From: Eubacteriales bacterium
Lineage (GTDB): Bacteria; Bacillota; Clostridia; Lachnospirales; Lachnospiraceae
Direction: 5' to 3'
Assembly: GCA_030536855.1 (NCBI GenBank)
Contig: JAUNPK010000007.1
Coordinates: 18,279 to 82,278 of the forward strand
DNA: 64,000 nt
Shown piece after piece: positions 42,040 to 51,686 of the stretch. The position numbers and the translations under genes are program-made. The notes below the pieces were generated by a model. The model saw only the letters and a list, made by a program, of their open reading frames with translations. It was not told the origin of the DNA and searched no databases. Numbering within the stretch: the first letter of the stretch is position 1; the number at the start of each line of letters is the position of its first letter.

Positions 42040-43290
42040 CTATTTGCCCTGTGTGATGATTATTGTTTCAGCACGGTTAGGGGATGAACGTTCCACAAAC
42101 ATTTTAACATCATCTATAACTACGGTGTCTCCTGCTTTAGGGATGCGGTCAAGCTTTTCTGTAACAAGACCCCCTAGAGAGTCGTTGTCTTCTGAATAGA
42201 AGCTGGTGCCCAATTTCTCATTGAGGTCATCAAGCTTATAAGAAGCATCAACTCTGTAGGAATTATCATTTATCTTTGTGAAAGCATCTATTTCATCTGT
42301 GTCATATTCGTCCCTGATTTCTCCAACGATTTCTTCCAACAAATCTTCTGTGGTAACCATTCCGGCAGTCTGACCGTACTCATCAAGAACAATGGCAATA
42401 CTGTTTCTGTTAAACTGCATTTCCTTAAACAAATCAGAAGTGTTTTTCTGTTCGTATGTAAAGAAAGGCTTACGCATTATTTTTTTGATATCAAACTCTT
42501 CATCAGAATTTACCGTTATAAGATCCTTAATATTTAAGATACCTATCACGTTGTCAGCATCATTTTCATATATAGGGATACGTGTAAACATGGTATCTTT
42601 GAAAAGATTTATGATTTCTTCATAATCTGATGTAACATTTGCAAAGGTCATATCAATTCGTGGTACCATAACATCTTTGGCAGTGGCATCACCGAAATCA
42701 AAGAGATTATTAATAATCTGCTTTTCGTCTGTTTCAATTACACCTTCCTCATGGCTCACTTTAACAATGGTTCTTAATTCCTCTTCGGTAATGATGTTAC
42801 TCTTGTTCTTGGAATTAATACCGAAGAGACGTAACAGCACACCGGAAAGATTCTCTACAATAAAAATAACAGGAGTGAGAATTACAATAAGAAAATATAT
42901 TACAGGAGCATAAATCAGGGATATTCTCACGGAGTGATGGGTTGCAATATTCTTTGGTGTAATTTCACCAAATATAAGAACAGCAATTGTGAGAACACCG
43001 GTAGCGATACCTGTAGCATAATTTCCCCATAATTTAATTGTCAAGGTTGTGGTAAGAGCGGAACAGGCAATATTAACAATGTTATTGCCAATGAGAATTG
43101 CACTCAGCATTTTTCCTGAATTATCAATTATCTTAGCTACTAAAACTGCACGTTTGTTGCCTTCGTCCATTAAAGAGCGGATTTTAATCCTGTTAACTGT
43201 TGTAAGTGCAGTTTCAGCTGAAGAAAAGAATGCTGAAAGTAATAGTAAAAGTACAATGAAAATAAGTTGGACATAACTGTCTGTATCCAA
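42040..43290 (-). CDS. CNNM/CBS-domain transporter (HlyC/CorC family)
   Basis: A 416-residue membrane protein of the CNNM (DUF21) family often annotated as hemolysin-like. Three or four N-terminal helices (~1-180; FIVLLLLLSAFFSSAETALTTVNR is the DUF21 signature) are followed by a CBS pair (~200-330; VMVPRIDMTFANV) and a CorC_HlyC domain (~340-416; DEYDTDEIDAFTKIND). These proteins are implicated in Mg or Co transport. I start it at TTG 43290, because GGAGGA at ~43298-43303 lies 7 nt before it on this strand, while TTG 43305 has its own codon overlapping that site. It is convergent with the Rrf2 gene and divergent from the TIGR04086 gene. Confidence 0.87.
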   Translation of the reverse strand: MDTDSYVQLIFIVLLLLLSAFFSSAETALTTVNRIKIRSLMDEGNKRAVLVAKIIDNSGKMLSAILIGNNIVNIACSALTTTLTIKLWGNYATGIATGVLTIAVLIFGEITPKNIATHHSVRISLIYAPVIYFLIVILTPVIFIVENLSGVLLRLFGINSKNKSNIITEEELRTIVKVSHEEGVIETDEKQIINNLFDFGDATAKDVMVPRIDMTFANVTSDYEEIINLFKDTMFTRIPIYENDADNVIGILNIKDLITVNSDEEFDIKKIMRKPFFTYEQKNTSDLFKEMQFNRNSIAIVLDEYGQTAGMVTTEDLLEEIVGEIRDEYDTDEIDAFTKINDNSYRVDASYKLDDLNEKLGTSFYSEDNDSLGGLVTEKLDRIPKAGDTVVIDDVKMFVERSSPNRAETIIITQGK

Positions 43291-43433
43291 AGAAAATTCC
43301 TCCAATCAGATTTGATTATAGTTATTAGTTAGATTGTATAATTTTACAGTAACCCTGTATTATGTGTCAAGATAGGAATACATAGGCCGGAAAACTCATA
43401 TTAATTAGTAAAGAACTGTAATTGGTAAATTGT

Positions 43434-43790
43434 ATGAGAGAATTAAAAAATGTATTAAAAACTTTAATCGCAGGATATGTAATAACAGTTGTGATGCTTT
43501 TTATAATTGCATTGTGCTTGTATAAAATGAGCCTGGGAGAACAGATTGTGAGCGCAGGAGTGCTGGTTACATACGGGGTTTCTGTATTTGTGGGTGCGCT
43601 GGTGCTGGCAAAAATACAGAAAAGTAAAAGGCTTATGTGGGGAATTGTGTACGGAATAATGTATTTTACAATAATTTTAGCAGCATCTATTATTGCTAAT
43701 AAAGGAATATCCTGTAATTGGCCCGGATTGGCAAAAACATTTGTTGTATGCATTACTTCAGGTCTGGTAGGGGGCTTTGTAAGCCCTTGA
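43434..43790 (+). CDS. TIGR04086-family membrane protein
   Basis: A 118-residue integral membrane protein with four predicted helices (~9-28, 39-57, 66-84, 97-115) and the family pattern ITVVMLFIIALCLYKM, GVSVFVGALVLAKIQKSKRLMWGIVYG, and a C-terminal LVGGFV. TIGR04086 proteins occur in Firmicutes and have no assigned role. The start is ambiguous: ATG 43434 (MRELKNVLK) is preferred to TTG 43422, though neither has a strong ribosome-binding site. It ends 119 bp before dgt and is transcribed in the same direction, but the intervening region carries a T-run after a weak dyad. Confidence 0.75.
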   Translation: MRELKNVLKTLIAGYVITVVMLFIIALCLYKMSLGEQIVSAGVLVTYGVSVFVGALVLAKIQKSKRLMWGIVYGIMYFTIILAASIIANKGISCNWPGLAKTFVVCITSGLVGGFVSP

Positions 43791-43908
43791 TCCTTCAGAC
43801 CATAAAATAAATTTTTTGTCAAAAAAATGAAAAATAAAAAAGGAAATCAGAAGAACGTGTTGAATACAAAAAAGTAGTCACCTAAATTGTCAATTAGAAA
43901 GGCTCTTT

Positions 43909-44916
43909 ATGAACATACGAGAAGAACAGGAAAAAAGAGAACATGAATACATGAGTCCATATGCAAGCTTCAGCGACGAATCAAAGGGAAGAGACAGACA
44001 GGAAAAAGCCTGTGAGATGAGGACCATATATCAGAGAGACAGAGACAGAATTTTGCATAGTAAGTCCTTTAGAAGACTGAAACATAAGACCCAGGTTTTT
44101 CTGGCTCCTGAAGGAGATCATTACAGGACAAGACTTACCCATACGCTGGAAGTATCCCAGATTGCAAGAAGCATATCAAGAGCTTTACGGCTCAATGAGG
44201 ATCTGACAGAAGCAATAGCTTTGGGACATGACCTTGGACATACGCCTTTTGGTCACGCAGGAGAGAGGACTCTCAATGAACTGTGTCCTTCAGGCTTCAG
44301 TCATTATAAGCAGAGCATAAGGGTTGTGGAGTTTCTGGAAAAAGACGGTCTTGGACTTAACCTTACATGGGAAGTCAGAGATGGGATACTTAACCACAGG
44401 ACATCAGGACATCCTTCAACTCTTGAGGGCAAGGTAGTAAGGCTTTCGGATAAGATTGCCTACATAAATCATGATATAGACGATGCCATAAGAGCAAGGA
44501 TATTCTCTGAGGATGATATTCCTTCCAGGTATACGGATATTCTGGGTAAATCCACAAAAGAACGTCTCAATACCTTAATTAATGACATAATAATTAACAG
44601 TTTGGGGAAAAATGATATTGTTATGTCATCAAATGTTCATGAAGCAATGACAGAGTTAAGGAAGTTTATGTTTGCCAGCCTTTATATGAATCCTACAGCC
44701 AAGAGTGAGGAAATCAAAGCTGATAAACTTATAAGGGAGTTGTATAAATATTATGTGGCTAATCTAGAGGAGCTTCCTGATAACTATAAGAGCTTCATTA
44801 CCGATATGGGAGAGAAACCTGAAATAGTGGTATGTGATTACATAGCAGGAATGAGTGATCAGTATTCGGTTAGCAAGTTTCAGGATATATTTGTACCTAA
44901 GTCTTGGAAAGGCTAG
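43909..44916 (+). CDS. dgt: dNTP triphosphohydrolase, Dgt-like
   Basis: A 335-residue HD-domain phosphohydrolase that converts dGTP or other dNTPs to deoxynucleoside and triphosphate. The HD motif is in LTHTLEVSQIARSISRALRLNEDLTEAIALGHDLGHTPFGHAGE (His in THT, HD in GHDLGH). The N-terminal RTIYQRDRDRILHSKSFRRLKHKTQVF is typical of this family, which is shorter than E. coli Dgt. It may control dNTP pools. It precedes dnaG by 25 bp, and dnaG precedes rpoD, so this belongs to a replication/transcription-initiation cluster as often seen in clostridia. The reaction is family-based. Confidence 0.93.
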   Translation: MNIREEQEKREHEYMSPYASFSDESKGRDRQEKACEMRTIYQRDRDRILHSKSFRRLKHKTQVFLAPEGDHYRTRLTHTLEVSQIARSISRALRLNEDLTEAIALGHDLGHTPFGHAGERTLNELCPSGFSHYKQSIRVVEFLEKDGLGLNLTWEVRDGILNHRTSGHPSTLEGKVVRLSDKIAYINHDIDDAIRARIFSEDDIPSRYTDILGKSTKERLNTLINDIIINSLGKNDIVMSSNVHEAMTELRKFMFASLYMNPTAKSEEIKADKLIRELYKYYVANLEELPDNYKSFITDMGEKPEIVVCDYIAGMSDQYSVSKFQDIFVPKSWKG

Positions 44917-44941
44917 TTAGAAAGGATTGAACGGGTGAATA

Positions 44942-46693
44942 ATGTATTCAAACGAAATCATAGATGAAGTTGTATCCAGAAATGACATAGTAGACGTAAT
45001 TTCCGGGTATGTGAAATTAAAGAAAAACGGAAGCTCATATGTAGGGCTTTGTCCGTTTCATAATGAAAAGTCTCCTTCTTTTTCCGTGTCGGGACAGAAG
45101 CAGTTATATCACTGCTTCGGATGTGGAGTTGGAGGAAATGTTATTACATTTGTAATGGAATACGAGAACTACACGTTTCTTGAAGCTGTGAAAATGCTGG
45201 GAGAACGGGCAGGACTTGATCTTCCTGAAGTGGAAGCTTCCGGTGAAGATAAAAAGCTAAGAGACACTAAGCAGAAATTGTTGGAAATTAACAAGATAAC
45301 TGCTACATATTATTATCATCAGCTGGGGTCAGAAAAAGGACAGGCAGGTTTAAAATATCTTACAGGAAGAGGCTTGTCTGTGGATACCATAAAAAGGTTC
45401 GGACTGGGGTTTGCTCCACAGACAACAGGGGAACTTTACCGTATCTTAAAGGAGAAGGGATATGGAGATGATTTGCTTAAGGAATCCGGTGTGTTCACTT
45501 ATGAGAACGGGGCACGGGACAAGTTCTGGAACAGAGTAATATTTCCAATTATGGATATCAATAATAAGGTTATTGGATTTGGTGGAAGAGTTATGGGTGA
45601 CGGAAAACCTAAATACTTGAATTCTCCGGAAACCAAGCTCTTCGATAAAAGCCGTAATTTATACGGACTTAATGTTGCAAGGACATCAAGAAAGCCTAAT
45701 CTTATTATATGTGAAGGATATATGGATGTAATATCACTGCATCAGGCAGGCTTTAACCAGGCTGTGGCATCCCTTGGAACAGCATTGACACCCGGACATG
45801 CCCGTCTTATGAAAAGATACACGGATAACGTGCTGATAACTTATGATAGTGATGAGGCGGGAGTTAAAGCAGCTTTAAGGGCGATTCCTATTCTAAAAGA
45901 GGCAGGACTGTCAACAAAAGTTATTAATATGCGCCCTTATAAGGACCCTGACGAGTTTATAAAGGCTCTTGGACCGGGAGCTTTTCAGGAAAGAATAGAT
46001 AATGCAGAAAACAGTTTTATGTATGAAATAGGAATCATTGAGAAAAGATATGATAGAAGTGATCCTGAAAGTGAAACAGCTTTTGAGAGGGAAGTTGCCG
46101 CAAAGCTTGTTACATTTTCCGAGAAACTGGAGAGGGATAACTATAAGAAAGCAGTATGCCGGCGGTTTATGATTCCTGAGGACGGTATGAGCCAAATGGT
46201 TTCAAGGCTGGGAAGCAAAGAAGGTATTATAGCAAAAGAAACTCCCCATGAAAGAAATCAGCAGAAAATGAAGAAGAAAAAGGAAGACGGAGTAAGGCAG
46301 GCTGAGAAAATTCTACTGACATGGATGATAGAGGATGAAGGCATATATAATCTTGTTAAAAATTATATAACACCGGAAGATTTTGTTGATCCATTGTTTA
46401 ATGGAGTGGCAGGCAAAGTGTATGAACAGTATGAGAATGGCAAAATAAGTCCGGCAGCCATAATTAACGATTATGAGCCGGGAGAAGAACAAAATGAGGT
46501 ATCTGCTATGTTTTCTGCCGAAATAAACGAGTCTTTGAGCAGGGCTGAAAGAGAAAAAACCCTAAATGATACAGTTATTAAAGTAAAGGAGAACAGTCTG
46601 AATAATATTCTTAAGGAAACCACGGATGTGAAAGAAATGCAGGATATTATTAACAGACAGATGAAACTGAAACAGATTCATATTTCCCTATAG
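44942..46693 (+). CDS. dnaG: DNA primase
   Basis: A 583-residue DnaG primase, making RNA primers at the replication fork. The N-terminal zinc ribbon is complete (CPFHNEKSPSFSVSGQKQLYHCFGCGVGGNV). TOPRIM residues follow (ICEGYMDVISLHQAGF, TYDSDEAGVKAALRAIPIL, RPYKDPDEFIKALG), and a C-terminal DnaB-interacting domain extends from ~430. The RNA polymerase-like middle region has WNRVIFPIMDINNKVIGFGGRVM. The length is normal. It is the second gene of dgt-dnaG-rpoD, a variant of the macromolecular synthesis operon that in other bacteria is rpsU-dnaG-rpoD; rpsU is not seen here. Confidence 0.97.
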   Translation: MYSNEIIDEVVSRNDIVDVISGYVKLKKNGSSYVGLCPFHNEKSPSFSVSGQKQLYHCFGCGVGGNVITFVMEYENYTFLEAVKMLGERAGLDLPEVEASGEDKKLRDTKQKLLEINKITATYYYHQLGSEKGQAGLKYLTGRGLSVDTIKRFGLGFAPQTTGELYRILKEKGYGDDLLKESGVFTYENGARDKFWNRVIFPIMDINNKVIGFGGRVMGDGKPKYLNSPETKLFDKSRNLYGLNVARTSRKPNLIICEGYMDVISLHQAGFNQAVASLGTALTPGHARLMKRYTDNVLITYDSDEAGVKAALRAIPILKEAGLSTKVINMRPYKDPDEFIKALGPGAFQERIDNAENSFMYEIGIIEKRYDRSDPESETAFEREVAAKLVTFSEKLERDNYKKAVCRRFMIPEDGMSQMVSRLGSKEGIIAKETPHERNQQKMKKKKEDGVRQAEKILLTWMIEDEGIYNLVKNYITPEDFVDPLFNGVAGKVYEQYENGKISPAAIINDYEPGEEQNEVSAMFSAEINESLSRAEREKTLNDTVIKVKENSLNNILKETTDVKEMQDIINRQMKLKQIHISL

Positions 46694-46737
46694 ATTAAAT
46701 ATTTAACAGAAGAATATGTGAAAGGTGGACCATTAGA

Positions 46738-48084
46738 ATGGCTAAGAAAAAGGAAAACATTATTGAGGAAGAAGTAAAAGAAGTAAAGGAGACAGAAGAG
46801 ACAAAAACTACAAAAAAGAGAACAACAAAGAAGGCAGAAAAAGCTGATAAACAGGAAGATAAAAATGTTTCTGATATAGAGGAAGCAAAGCCGGCCAAAA
46901 AAACAACCAGAAAGAAAAAAACTGAAGATACTGAGAATGAAGACAGTAACGAGGAAGCTGCTATTGTTGACCAGGAATCTGCAGAAGCTCTTCAGCTTAA
47001 ATTTGAGGAGAAGTGTAAGGGCCTTCTTGTTATAGCAAAGAAAAAGAAAAATGTTCTTGACTACCAGGAAATTATTAACTATTTCCAGGATACGGACTTT
47101 GAGGCTGATAAGATGGAGAAGGTATTTGAATACCTGGAGAATAATAACATCGATGTCAAAGTAAATGAAGAAGAGGTAGAAGAAGACGACATTATTCTCG
47201 ATGAGGAAGAAGAAATCGATATTGAAAAGATTGATTTATCTGTTCCTGACGGAATTGGACTGGAAGATCCTGTAAGAATGTATCTTAAGGAAATTGGAAA
47301 GGTACCTCTACTTAGTGCTGAGGAAGAAATTGAGTATGCTAAGAGAATGGAAAATGGAGATGAAGAAGCTAAAAAGAGACTGGCTGAGGCTAACCTTCGT
47401 CTTGTTGTCAGCATTGCCAAGAGATATGTAGGGCGTGGAATGCAGTTTTTGGATCTTATTCAGGAAGGAAATCTTGGTCTTATTAAGGCTGTTGAAAAGT
47501 TCGATTACAGAAAGGGATATAAGTTCTCAACTTATGCAACATGGTGGATAAGACAGGCTATCACAAGAGCTATAGCAGATCAGGCAAGGACAATTCGTAT
47601 TCCTGTGCATATGGTTGAAACAATTAATAAGCTTGTAAGAGTTCAGAGACAGTTATTGCAGGAACTGGGAAGAGAACCATCACCGGAGGAAATTGCAGAG
47701 GAGATGGACATCCCTGTTGAGCGTGTTCGTGAAATTCAGAAGATTTCCCAGGAACCGGTTTCACTTGAAACTCCAATCGGTGAGGAGGAAGACAGCCATT
47801 TAGGAGATTTTATTCAGGATGATAATGTTCCGGTTCCGGCAGAGGCAGCAGCTTCTACACTTCTTAAGGAACAGCTTGTAGAAGTTCTTGGAACACTTAC
47901 AGAGAGAGAACAGAAAGTTTTAAGATTACGTTTCGGAATGGACGATGGAAGAGCCAGAACGCTGGAAGAAGTTGGTAAGGAATTTAATGTAACAAGAGAG
48001 CGTATAAGACAGATTGAGGCTAAGGCATTAAGAAAATTAAGACATCCAAGCCGAAGCCGTAAGTTAAAGGATTATCTTGATTAA
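46738..48084 (+). CDS. rpoD: RNA polymerase primary sigma factor RpoD/SigA
   Basis: A 448-residue housekeeping sigma factor. Region 1.2 ([21 protein letters not shown]), region 2 ([36 protein letters not shown], then [20 protein letters not shown]), region 3 and region 4 with the HTH ([19 protein letters not shown]) are all intact, ending [10 protein letters not shown]. The N-terminal ~90 residues are an unusual Lys/Glu/Thr-rich low-complexity segment ([19 protein letters not shown]...), before a region-1.1-like domain at ~90-150. It follows dnaG by 44 bp with AAAGGTGG, and its stop lies 2 bp before the start of trmK. Confidence 0.97.
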   Translation: MAKKKENIIEEEVKEVKETEETKTTKKRTTKKAEKADKQEDKNVSDIEEAKPAKKTTRKKKTEDTENEDSNEEAAIVDQESAEALQLKFEEKCKGLLVIAKKKKNVLDYQEIINYFQDTDFEADKMEKVFEYLENNNIDVKVNEEEVEEDDIILDEEEEIDIEKIDLSVPDGIGLEDPVRMYLKEIGKVPLLSAEEEIEYAKRMENGDEEAKKRLAEANLRLVVSIAKRYVGRGMQFLDLIQEGNLGLIKAVEKFDYRKGYKFSTYATWWIRQAITRAIADQARTIRIPVHMVETINKLVRVQRQLLQELGREPSPEEIAEEMDIPVERVREIQKISQEPVSLETPIGEEEDSHLGDFIQDDNVPVPAEAAASTLLKEQLVEVLGTLTEREQKVLRLRFGMDDGRARTLEEVGKEFNVTRERIRQIEAKALRKLRHPSRSRKLKDYLD

Positions 48085-48085
48085 T

Positions 48086-48847
48086 ATGGTTACAGTAAGA
48101 ATTTCGGACAGGCTCAAGGCAGTTGCAGATTATGTGAAGAAAGGAGCCCGTGTAGCTGATATAGGTACAGATCACGGGTATCTTCCTATTTATCTTGTAG
48201 TGAATGATATAGCGGATTATGCCTATGCCTGCGATGTAAGAAAAGGCCCCCTTTCAAGGGCTTCCAACCATATAAGCCTGTATGGGGCTGATGAAAAGGT
48301 TAAAGTTATATTAGCTGATGGATTTGGAGGCGTTGAAAAGGGACAGGCAGATACATTTACAATATGTGGCATGGGTGGAAAACTTATGCAGAGCATTATC
48401 ACTAATGGCTTGGACAGGCTTTCACCCGGGGATAATCTGATATTGTCACCTCAATCAGAGATAAGGGATTTTAGAGAATTTCTTTACACAACCGGCTTTG
48501 ATATAACTGATGAAACAATCCTCAAAGAGGATGGGAAATATTATTTTGTAATGAATTGTGTTTATCTGCCGGATAACAGGAACTTATGGGATGAAAATGC
48601 ATCGGATGATAATATATCAGGTAAAAACGTGTCAGAGTGCATATTGAGATATGGACAGTATCTTCCTTCAAGACGTGATGAAATATTAAAAGAATATCTT
48701 ATGAAGGAACTGGAATCGTTAGAAAGTATAGAAAAAAAACTGAAAAACAACAGAGGTTCCCAATCAGCCGAAAAACGGCTTGAGATTATAAATGAGGATA
48801 TAAGTTATATTAACGAAGCACTTGAATATTATAATGGAGACAGATAG
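48086..48847 (+). CDS. trmK: tRNA (adenine(22)-N(1))-methyltransferase TrmK
   Basis: A 253-residue SAM-dependent methyltransferase of the TrmK (YqfN) family, which methylates A22 in tRNA of Firmicutes. Signatures are the start ISDRLKAVADYVKKGARVADIGTDHGYLPIYL, the SAM loop and ADGFGGVEKGQADTFTICGMGGKLM, followed by LSPQSEIRDFREFL. ATG 48086 is 2 bp beyond the rpoD stop, so translation is probably coupled to rpoD; TTG 48077 is a less likely start. In B. subtilis, trmK (yqfN) also follows sigA. The C-terminal ~80 residues form a coiled-coil-like tail (KKLKNNRGSQSAEKRLEII), as in the family. Confidence 0.93.
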   Translation: MVTVRISDRLKAVADYVKKGARVADIGTDHGYLPIYLVVNDIADYAYACDVRKGPLSRASNHISLYGADEKVKVILADGFGGVEKGQADTFTICGMGGKLMQSIITNGLDRLSPGDNLILSPQSEIRDFREFLYTTGFDITDETILKEDGKYYFVMNCVYLPDNRNLWDENASDDNISGKNVSECILRYGQYLPSRRDEILKEYLMKELESLESIEKKLKNNRGSQSAEKRLEIINEDISYINEALEYYNGDR

Positions 48848-48871
48848 TACTTGGGGTAGAGAGGTATAGTT

Positions 48872-50479
48872 ATGAATTTATTACAGTTATCAAAAGAACA
48901 AGCCGGAAATTATGATTCGGATATAATTCTTGCAAAAATAAATGGAAAATTAACAGAGATTGATGACAGGGAAATAACAGATGAGAAGGTAGAGTTTATA
49001 ACAACCAAAACATCTGTGGGTAATGATACATACAAAAGAAGTGTATTAATGCTTATGTTTAACGCCATTGATAAAGTAGATAAAGATAATAAAATTAAAA
49101 AGATATATGTAGAATTTTCCATAAGCAAGGGCTTGTATTGTGATATTAAAGGAGATTTTGAAATTACAGAGGAATTTCTTAACAAGGTTAAGGAACAGAT
49201 GCTTGAGGATGTTAAGGCAGATATTCCTATTGTAAAAACTTCCATGAAAACATCTGAGGCTATTAAGATGTTTGAAGAAAAAGGGATGAAGGATAAGACC
49301 AGATTATTTAGATACAGAAGAAGTTCTTATGTAAATGTCTACAGTCTTGAGTCGTATTATGATTATTTTTACGGATATATGGCCAATAGCACAGGGATTT
49401 TGAAAACATTTGACCTTATTAAATATAAGGATGGATTCGTAATACAGCTTCCCACAAAGAATGAGCCAAATGTTGTACCTGAATTTGCACCACAGGAGAA
49501 ACTCTTCGATGTTCTCAAAGAAAGAACAGAGTGGGCTGATATGATGGGCCTTGATACTGTGGCATCCCTCAATGAACACATAACCAGCGGAGATATCAAT
49601 TCACTTATGCTGGTACAGGAAGCACTTCATGAGCAGAAAATCGTTGAGATCGTTGATAAGATAAAGGAACGAGAAGGTGTAAAGTTTATAATGATTGCAG
49701 GACCTTCTTCCTCAGGAAAAACAACATTTTCACATAGATTGTCAATTCAGTTGAGAGCTAACGGATTCAAGCCTCATGCCATTGCTGTGGACAATTATTT
49801 TGTTGAAAGAGAACAGACTCCATTAGATGAAAACGGACAATATAACTTTGAGGATCTCCATGCAATAGATATTAAACTTTTCAATGATCATATGAATAGC
49901 CTTCTTAAAGGTGAAAGAGTGGAATTGCCGGAATTCAATTTTATAACAGGAAGAAAAGAGTATAACGGTAATTATCTTGAATTAGGAGAGGATGATATCC
50001 TTGTAATAGAGGGTATACACTGTCTTAATGATGAACTTTCTTATTCTCTTCCTGTTGAAAGCAAGTTTAAAATCTACATAAGTGCTTTAACTCAGCTCAA
50101 TGTAGATGAACACAACAGGGTTGCTACAACAGACGGACGTCTAATCAGAAGAATGGCAAGAGATTACCGCACAAGAGGTTCTTCTGTTAAGAAAACATTA
50201 TCTATGTGGGAGTCTGTAAGAAAGGGTGAAGAAAAGAATATATTTCCATTCCAGGAGGAGGCTGATGTTATGTTTAATTCAGCTATGGCTTATGAGTTAT
50301 GTGTGCTTAAACCTATAGTTGAACCTATACTTTTCTCTATAACAGAGGATGAACCGGAATATCAGGAAGCTAAGAGATTATTGAAGTTCCTGGAATATTT
50401 TCTCCCTTGTGGCACCGATAATATTCCTATTGATTCTATTTTGAGGGAATTCGTGGGCGGCGGATGCTTCAGAGTATAA
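48872..50479 (+). CDS. Nucleoside (uridine-type) kinase with N-terminal extension
   Basis: A 535-residue protein with a C-terminal uridine kinase/phosphoribulokinase-type P-loop domain and a ~260-residue N-terminal region found in clostridial nucleoside kinases. The P-loop is FIMIAGPSSSGKTTFSHRL (~270-285), with AVDNYFVEREQTPLDENGQYNFEDLHAID as the substrate region and VIEGIHCLNDELSY. The N-terminal part carries a ThrRS-like second-additional-domain pattern (YYDYFYGYMANSTGILKTFDLI) and may bind nucleic acid or nucleotides. ATG 48872 follows GAGAGGT. It lies 24 bp after trmK and is followed by a strong terminator. The exact nucleoside substrate is unknown. Confidence 0.83.
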   Translation: MNLLQLSKEQAGNYDSDIILAKINGKLTEIDDREITDEKVEFITTKTSVGNDTYKRSVLMLMFNAIDKVDKDNKIKKIYVEFSISKGLYCDIKGDFEITEEFLNKVKEQMLEDVKADIPIVKTSMKTSEAIKMFEEKGMKDKTRLFRYRRSSYVNVYSLESYYDYFYGYMANSTGILKTFDLIKYKDGFVIQLPTKNEPNVVPEFAPQEKLFDVLKERTEWADMMGLDTVASLNEHITSGDINSLMLVQEALHEQKIVEIVDKIKEREGVKFIMIAGPSSSGKTTFSHRLSIQLRANGFKPHAIAVDNYFVEREQTPLDENGQYNFEDLHAIDIKLFNDHMNSLLKGERVELPEFNFITGRKEYNGNYLELGEDDILVIEGIHCLNDELSYSLPVESKFKIYISALTQLNVDEHNRVATTDGRLIRRMARDYRTRGSSVKKTLSMWESVRKGEEKNIFPFQEEADVMFNSAMAYELCVLKPIVEPILFSITEDEPEYQEAKRLLKFLEYFLPCGTDNIPIDSILREFVGGGCFRV

Positions 50480-50488
50480 AAGATAATA

Positions 50489-50551
50489 AAATACAGGCAA
50501 CTGTAAACACACAGAATGTGATTTATGTGTTTGCAGCTGCCTGTATTTCGT
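50489..50551. terminator. Bidirectional terminator between the nucleoside kinase and tyrA
   Basis: AAATACAGGCAACTG followed by TAAACACA (50489-50511) pairs with TGTGTTTGCAGCTGCCTGTATTT (50526-50548) over a 23-bp stem with two mismatches. A/T tracts on both sides support termination in both directions. Confidence 0.82.
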
Positions 50552-50594
50552 TTGAGTATATTTTTATCTGACCCAATATTATATGTCAGGTTAG

Positions 50595-51461
50595 TTATTT
50601 CTTTGTATTGTTTATGAAGGAATTTCTGTATTCCTTTGACATTTCAAAAAGTCCTGCTATATATCCGGGAGTTTTGTTATCAATATTCTCCTTAATTTCT
50701 TCTAAGACCTTTATGTAATCTTCTAATAGACCGCTTATTGCATCTGAGTTGCTTGAACATATTTGATCCCACATTTCGGGAGAGGATGCGGCAACTCTTG
50801 TCATATCCCGGAAACTTCCGGCCGCAAGCATCTGCATATGTTTCTGCTCATCGTCATGCTCTGAAACTAAATGAACCAGAGCTGTAGAAATAAGATGAGG
50901 AAGATGACTGATGGCCGCTACTGCCTTGTCATGAATTTCATAATCCATAATAATAGGATTAGCATTCAAATCCAGAACAAAATTTTTGAATCTCTCAAGC
51001 TGGATATCAGTTGTCTTGCCTGTTGGGGTGATTACATATCTGCACCCTTTTATAATTGATGAGGATGAATTAGCATAGCCTGTTAATTCTGAACCAGCCA
51101 TAGGATGTCCACCGATAAAAACTGAATCCATTCCCAGTTCGGACACGGTATGATGAATGGAAGATTTAACGCTTCCCACATCAGTGATTATACATTTGTT
51201 ATTTACAATTGAGGAAAGTTTCTTTAAGTAATCACTTATTGTTATTACGGGAGTACAGATGATTATAAAATCACAATCTTCATACTCAGAAGTAATTCCT
51301 TCTGTAACAATATCAACTATTTTATCTTCTTTCGCCTTAAATACAGGTTCCAGATGTCTGCTTGTGGCAACTATTGTATAATTATTATCCGACTCTTTTA
51401 ACGCGTGCGCCATTGAGCCGGCGATTAATCCGAATCCAATAAATCCAGCCTTAAAGTCCAT
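50595..51461 (-). CDS. tyrA: Prephenate dehydrogenase
   Basis: A 288-residue NAD-dependent dehydrogenase for tyrosine synthesis, converting prephenate to 4-hydroxyphenylpyruvate. The Rossmann start is FKAGFIGFGLIAGSMAHALKE, and the other motifs are IIICTPVITISDYLK, CIITDVGSVKSSIHHTV, FIGGHPMAGSELTGY, and the helical domain starting AVAAISHLPHLISTALVHL. There is no ACT regulatory domain, so it is the short form. ATG 51461 has AAGGAG nine nt upstream on this strand. It is single and convergent with the nucleoside kinase gene and divergent from leuS. Specificity for prephenate over arogenate is inferred. Confidence 0.93.
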   Translation of the reverse strand: MDFKAGFIGFGLIAGSMAHALKESDNNYTIVATSRHLEPVFKAKEDKIVDIVTEGITSEYEDCDFIIICTPVITISDYLKKLSSIVNNKCIITDVGSVKSSIHHTVSELGMDSVFIGGHPMAGSELTGYANSSSSIIKGCRYVITPTGKTTDIQLERFKNFVLDLNANPIIMDYEIHDKAVAAISHLPHLISTALVHLVSEHDDEQKHMQMLAAGSFRDMTRVAASSPEMWDQICSSNSDAISGLLEDYIKVLEEIKENIDNKTPGYIAGLFEMSKEYRNSFINNTKK

Positions 51462-51611
51462 GCCAGCATTCTCCTTTAAAATATATTCAAACCACTTTCA
51501 TTAAAATAGCATAAATTTCGCTATAATTCAATTACGTATTGAGTTAAGACGTAGCTTGTACAGATATGGAAAATGGGGGATTAAGTCGTGAATTAAGCTA
51601 TATTGATTTTA

Positions 51612-51638
51612 TTGACAAATTTATACATTGATTATAAT
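51612..51638 (+). promoter_or_regulatory. Predicted promoter of leuS
   Basis: TTGACA (51612-51617) is followed by TATAAT (51633-51638) with a 15-nt spacer, or by the overlapping TAATAT (51635-51640) with 17 nt. The remaining ~45 nt leader to AGGAGG contains no T-box motifs. Confidence 0.5.
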
Positions 51639-51686
51639 ATTTAACAGTATGTAAATAATTAATTACTGCAGTTTTAGGAGGCAGAT

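Noticed and set aside
46695-46898. Antisense ORF opposite rpoD
   Set aside because: It is a mirror of the Lys/Glu-rich coding stretch, with Phe/Ser-rich composition and no ribosome-binding site.
51462-51686. T-box leader before leuS
   Set aside because: The T-box core (AGGGTGGNACCGCG) and specifier-like stems are not present; only promoter-like sequence and a ribosome-binding site are seen.
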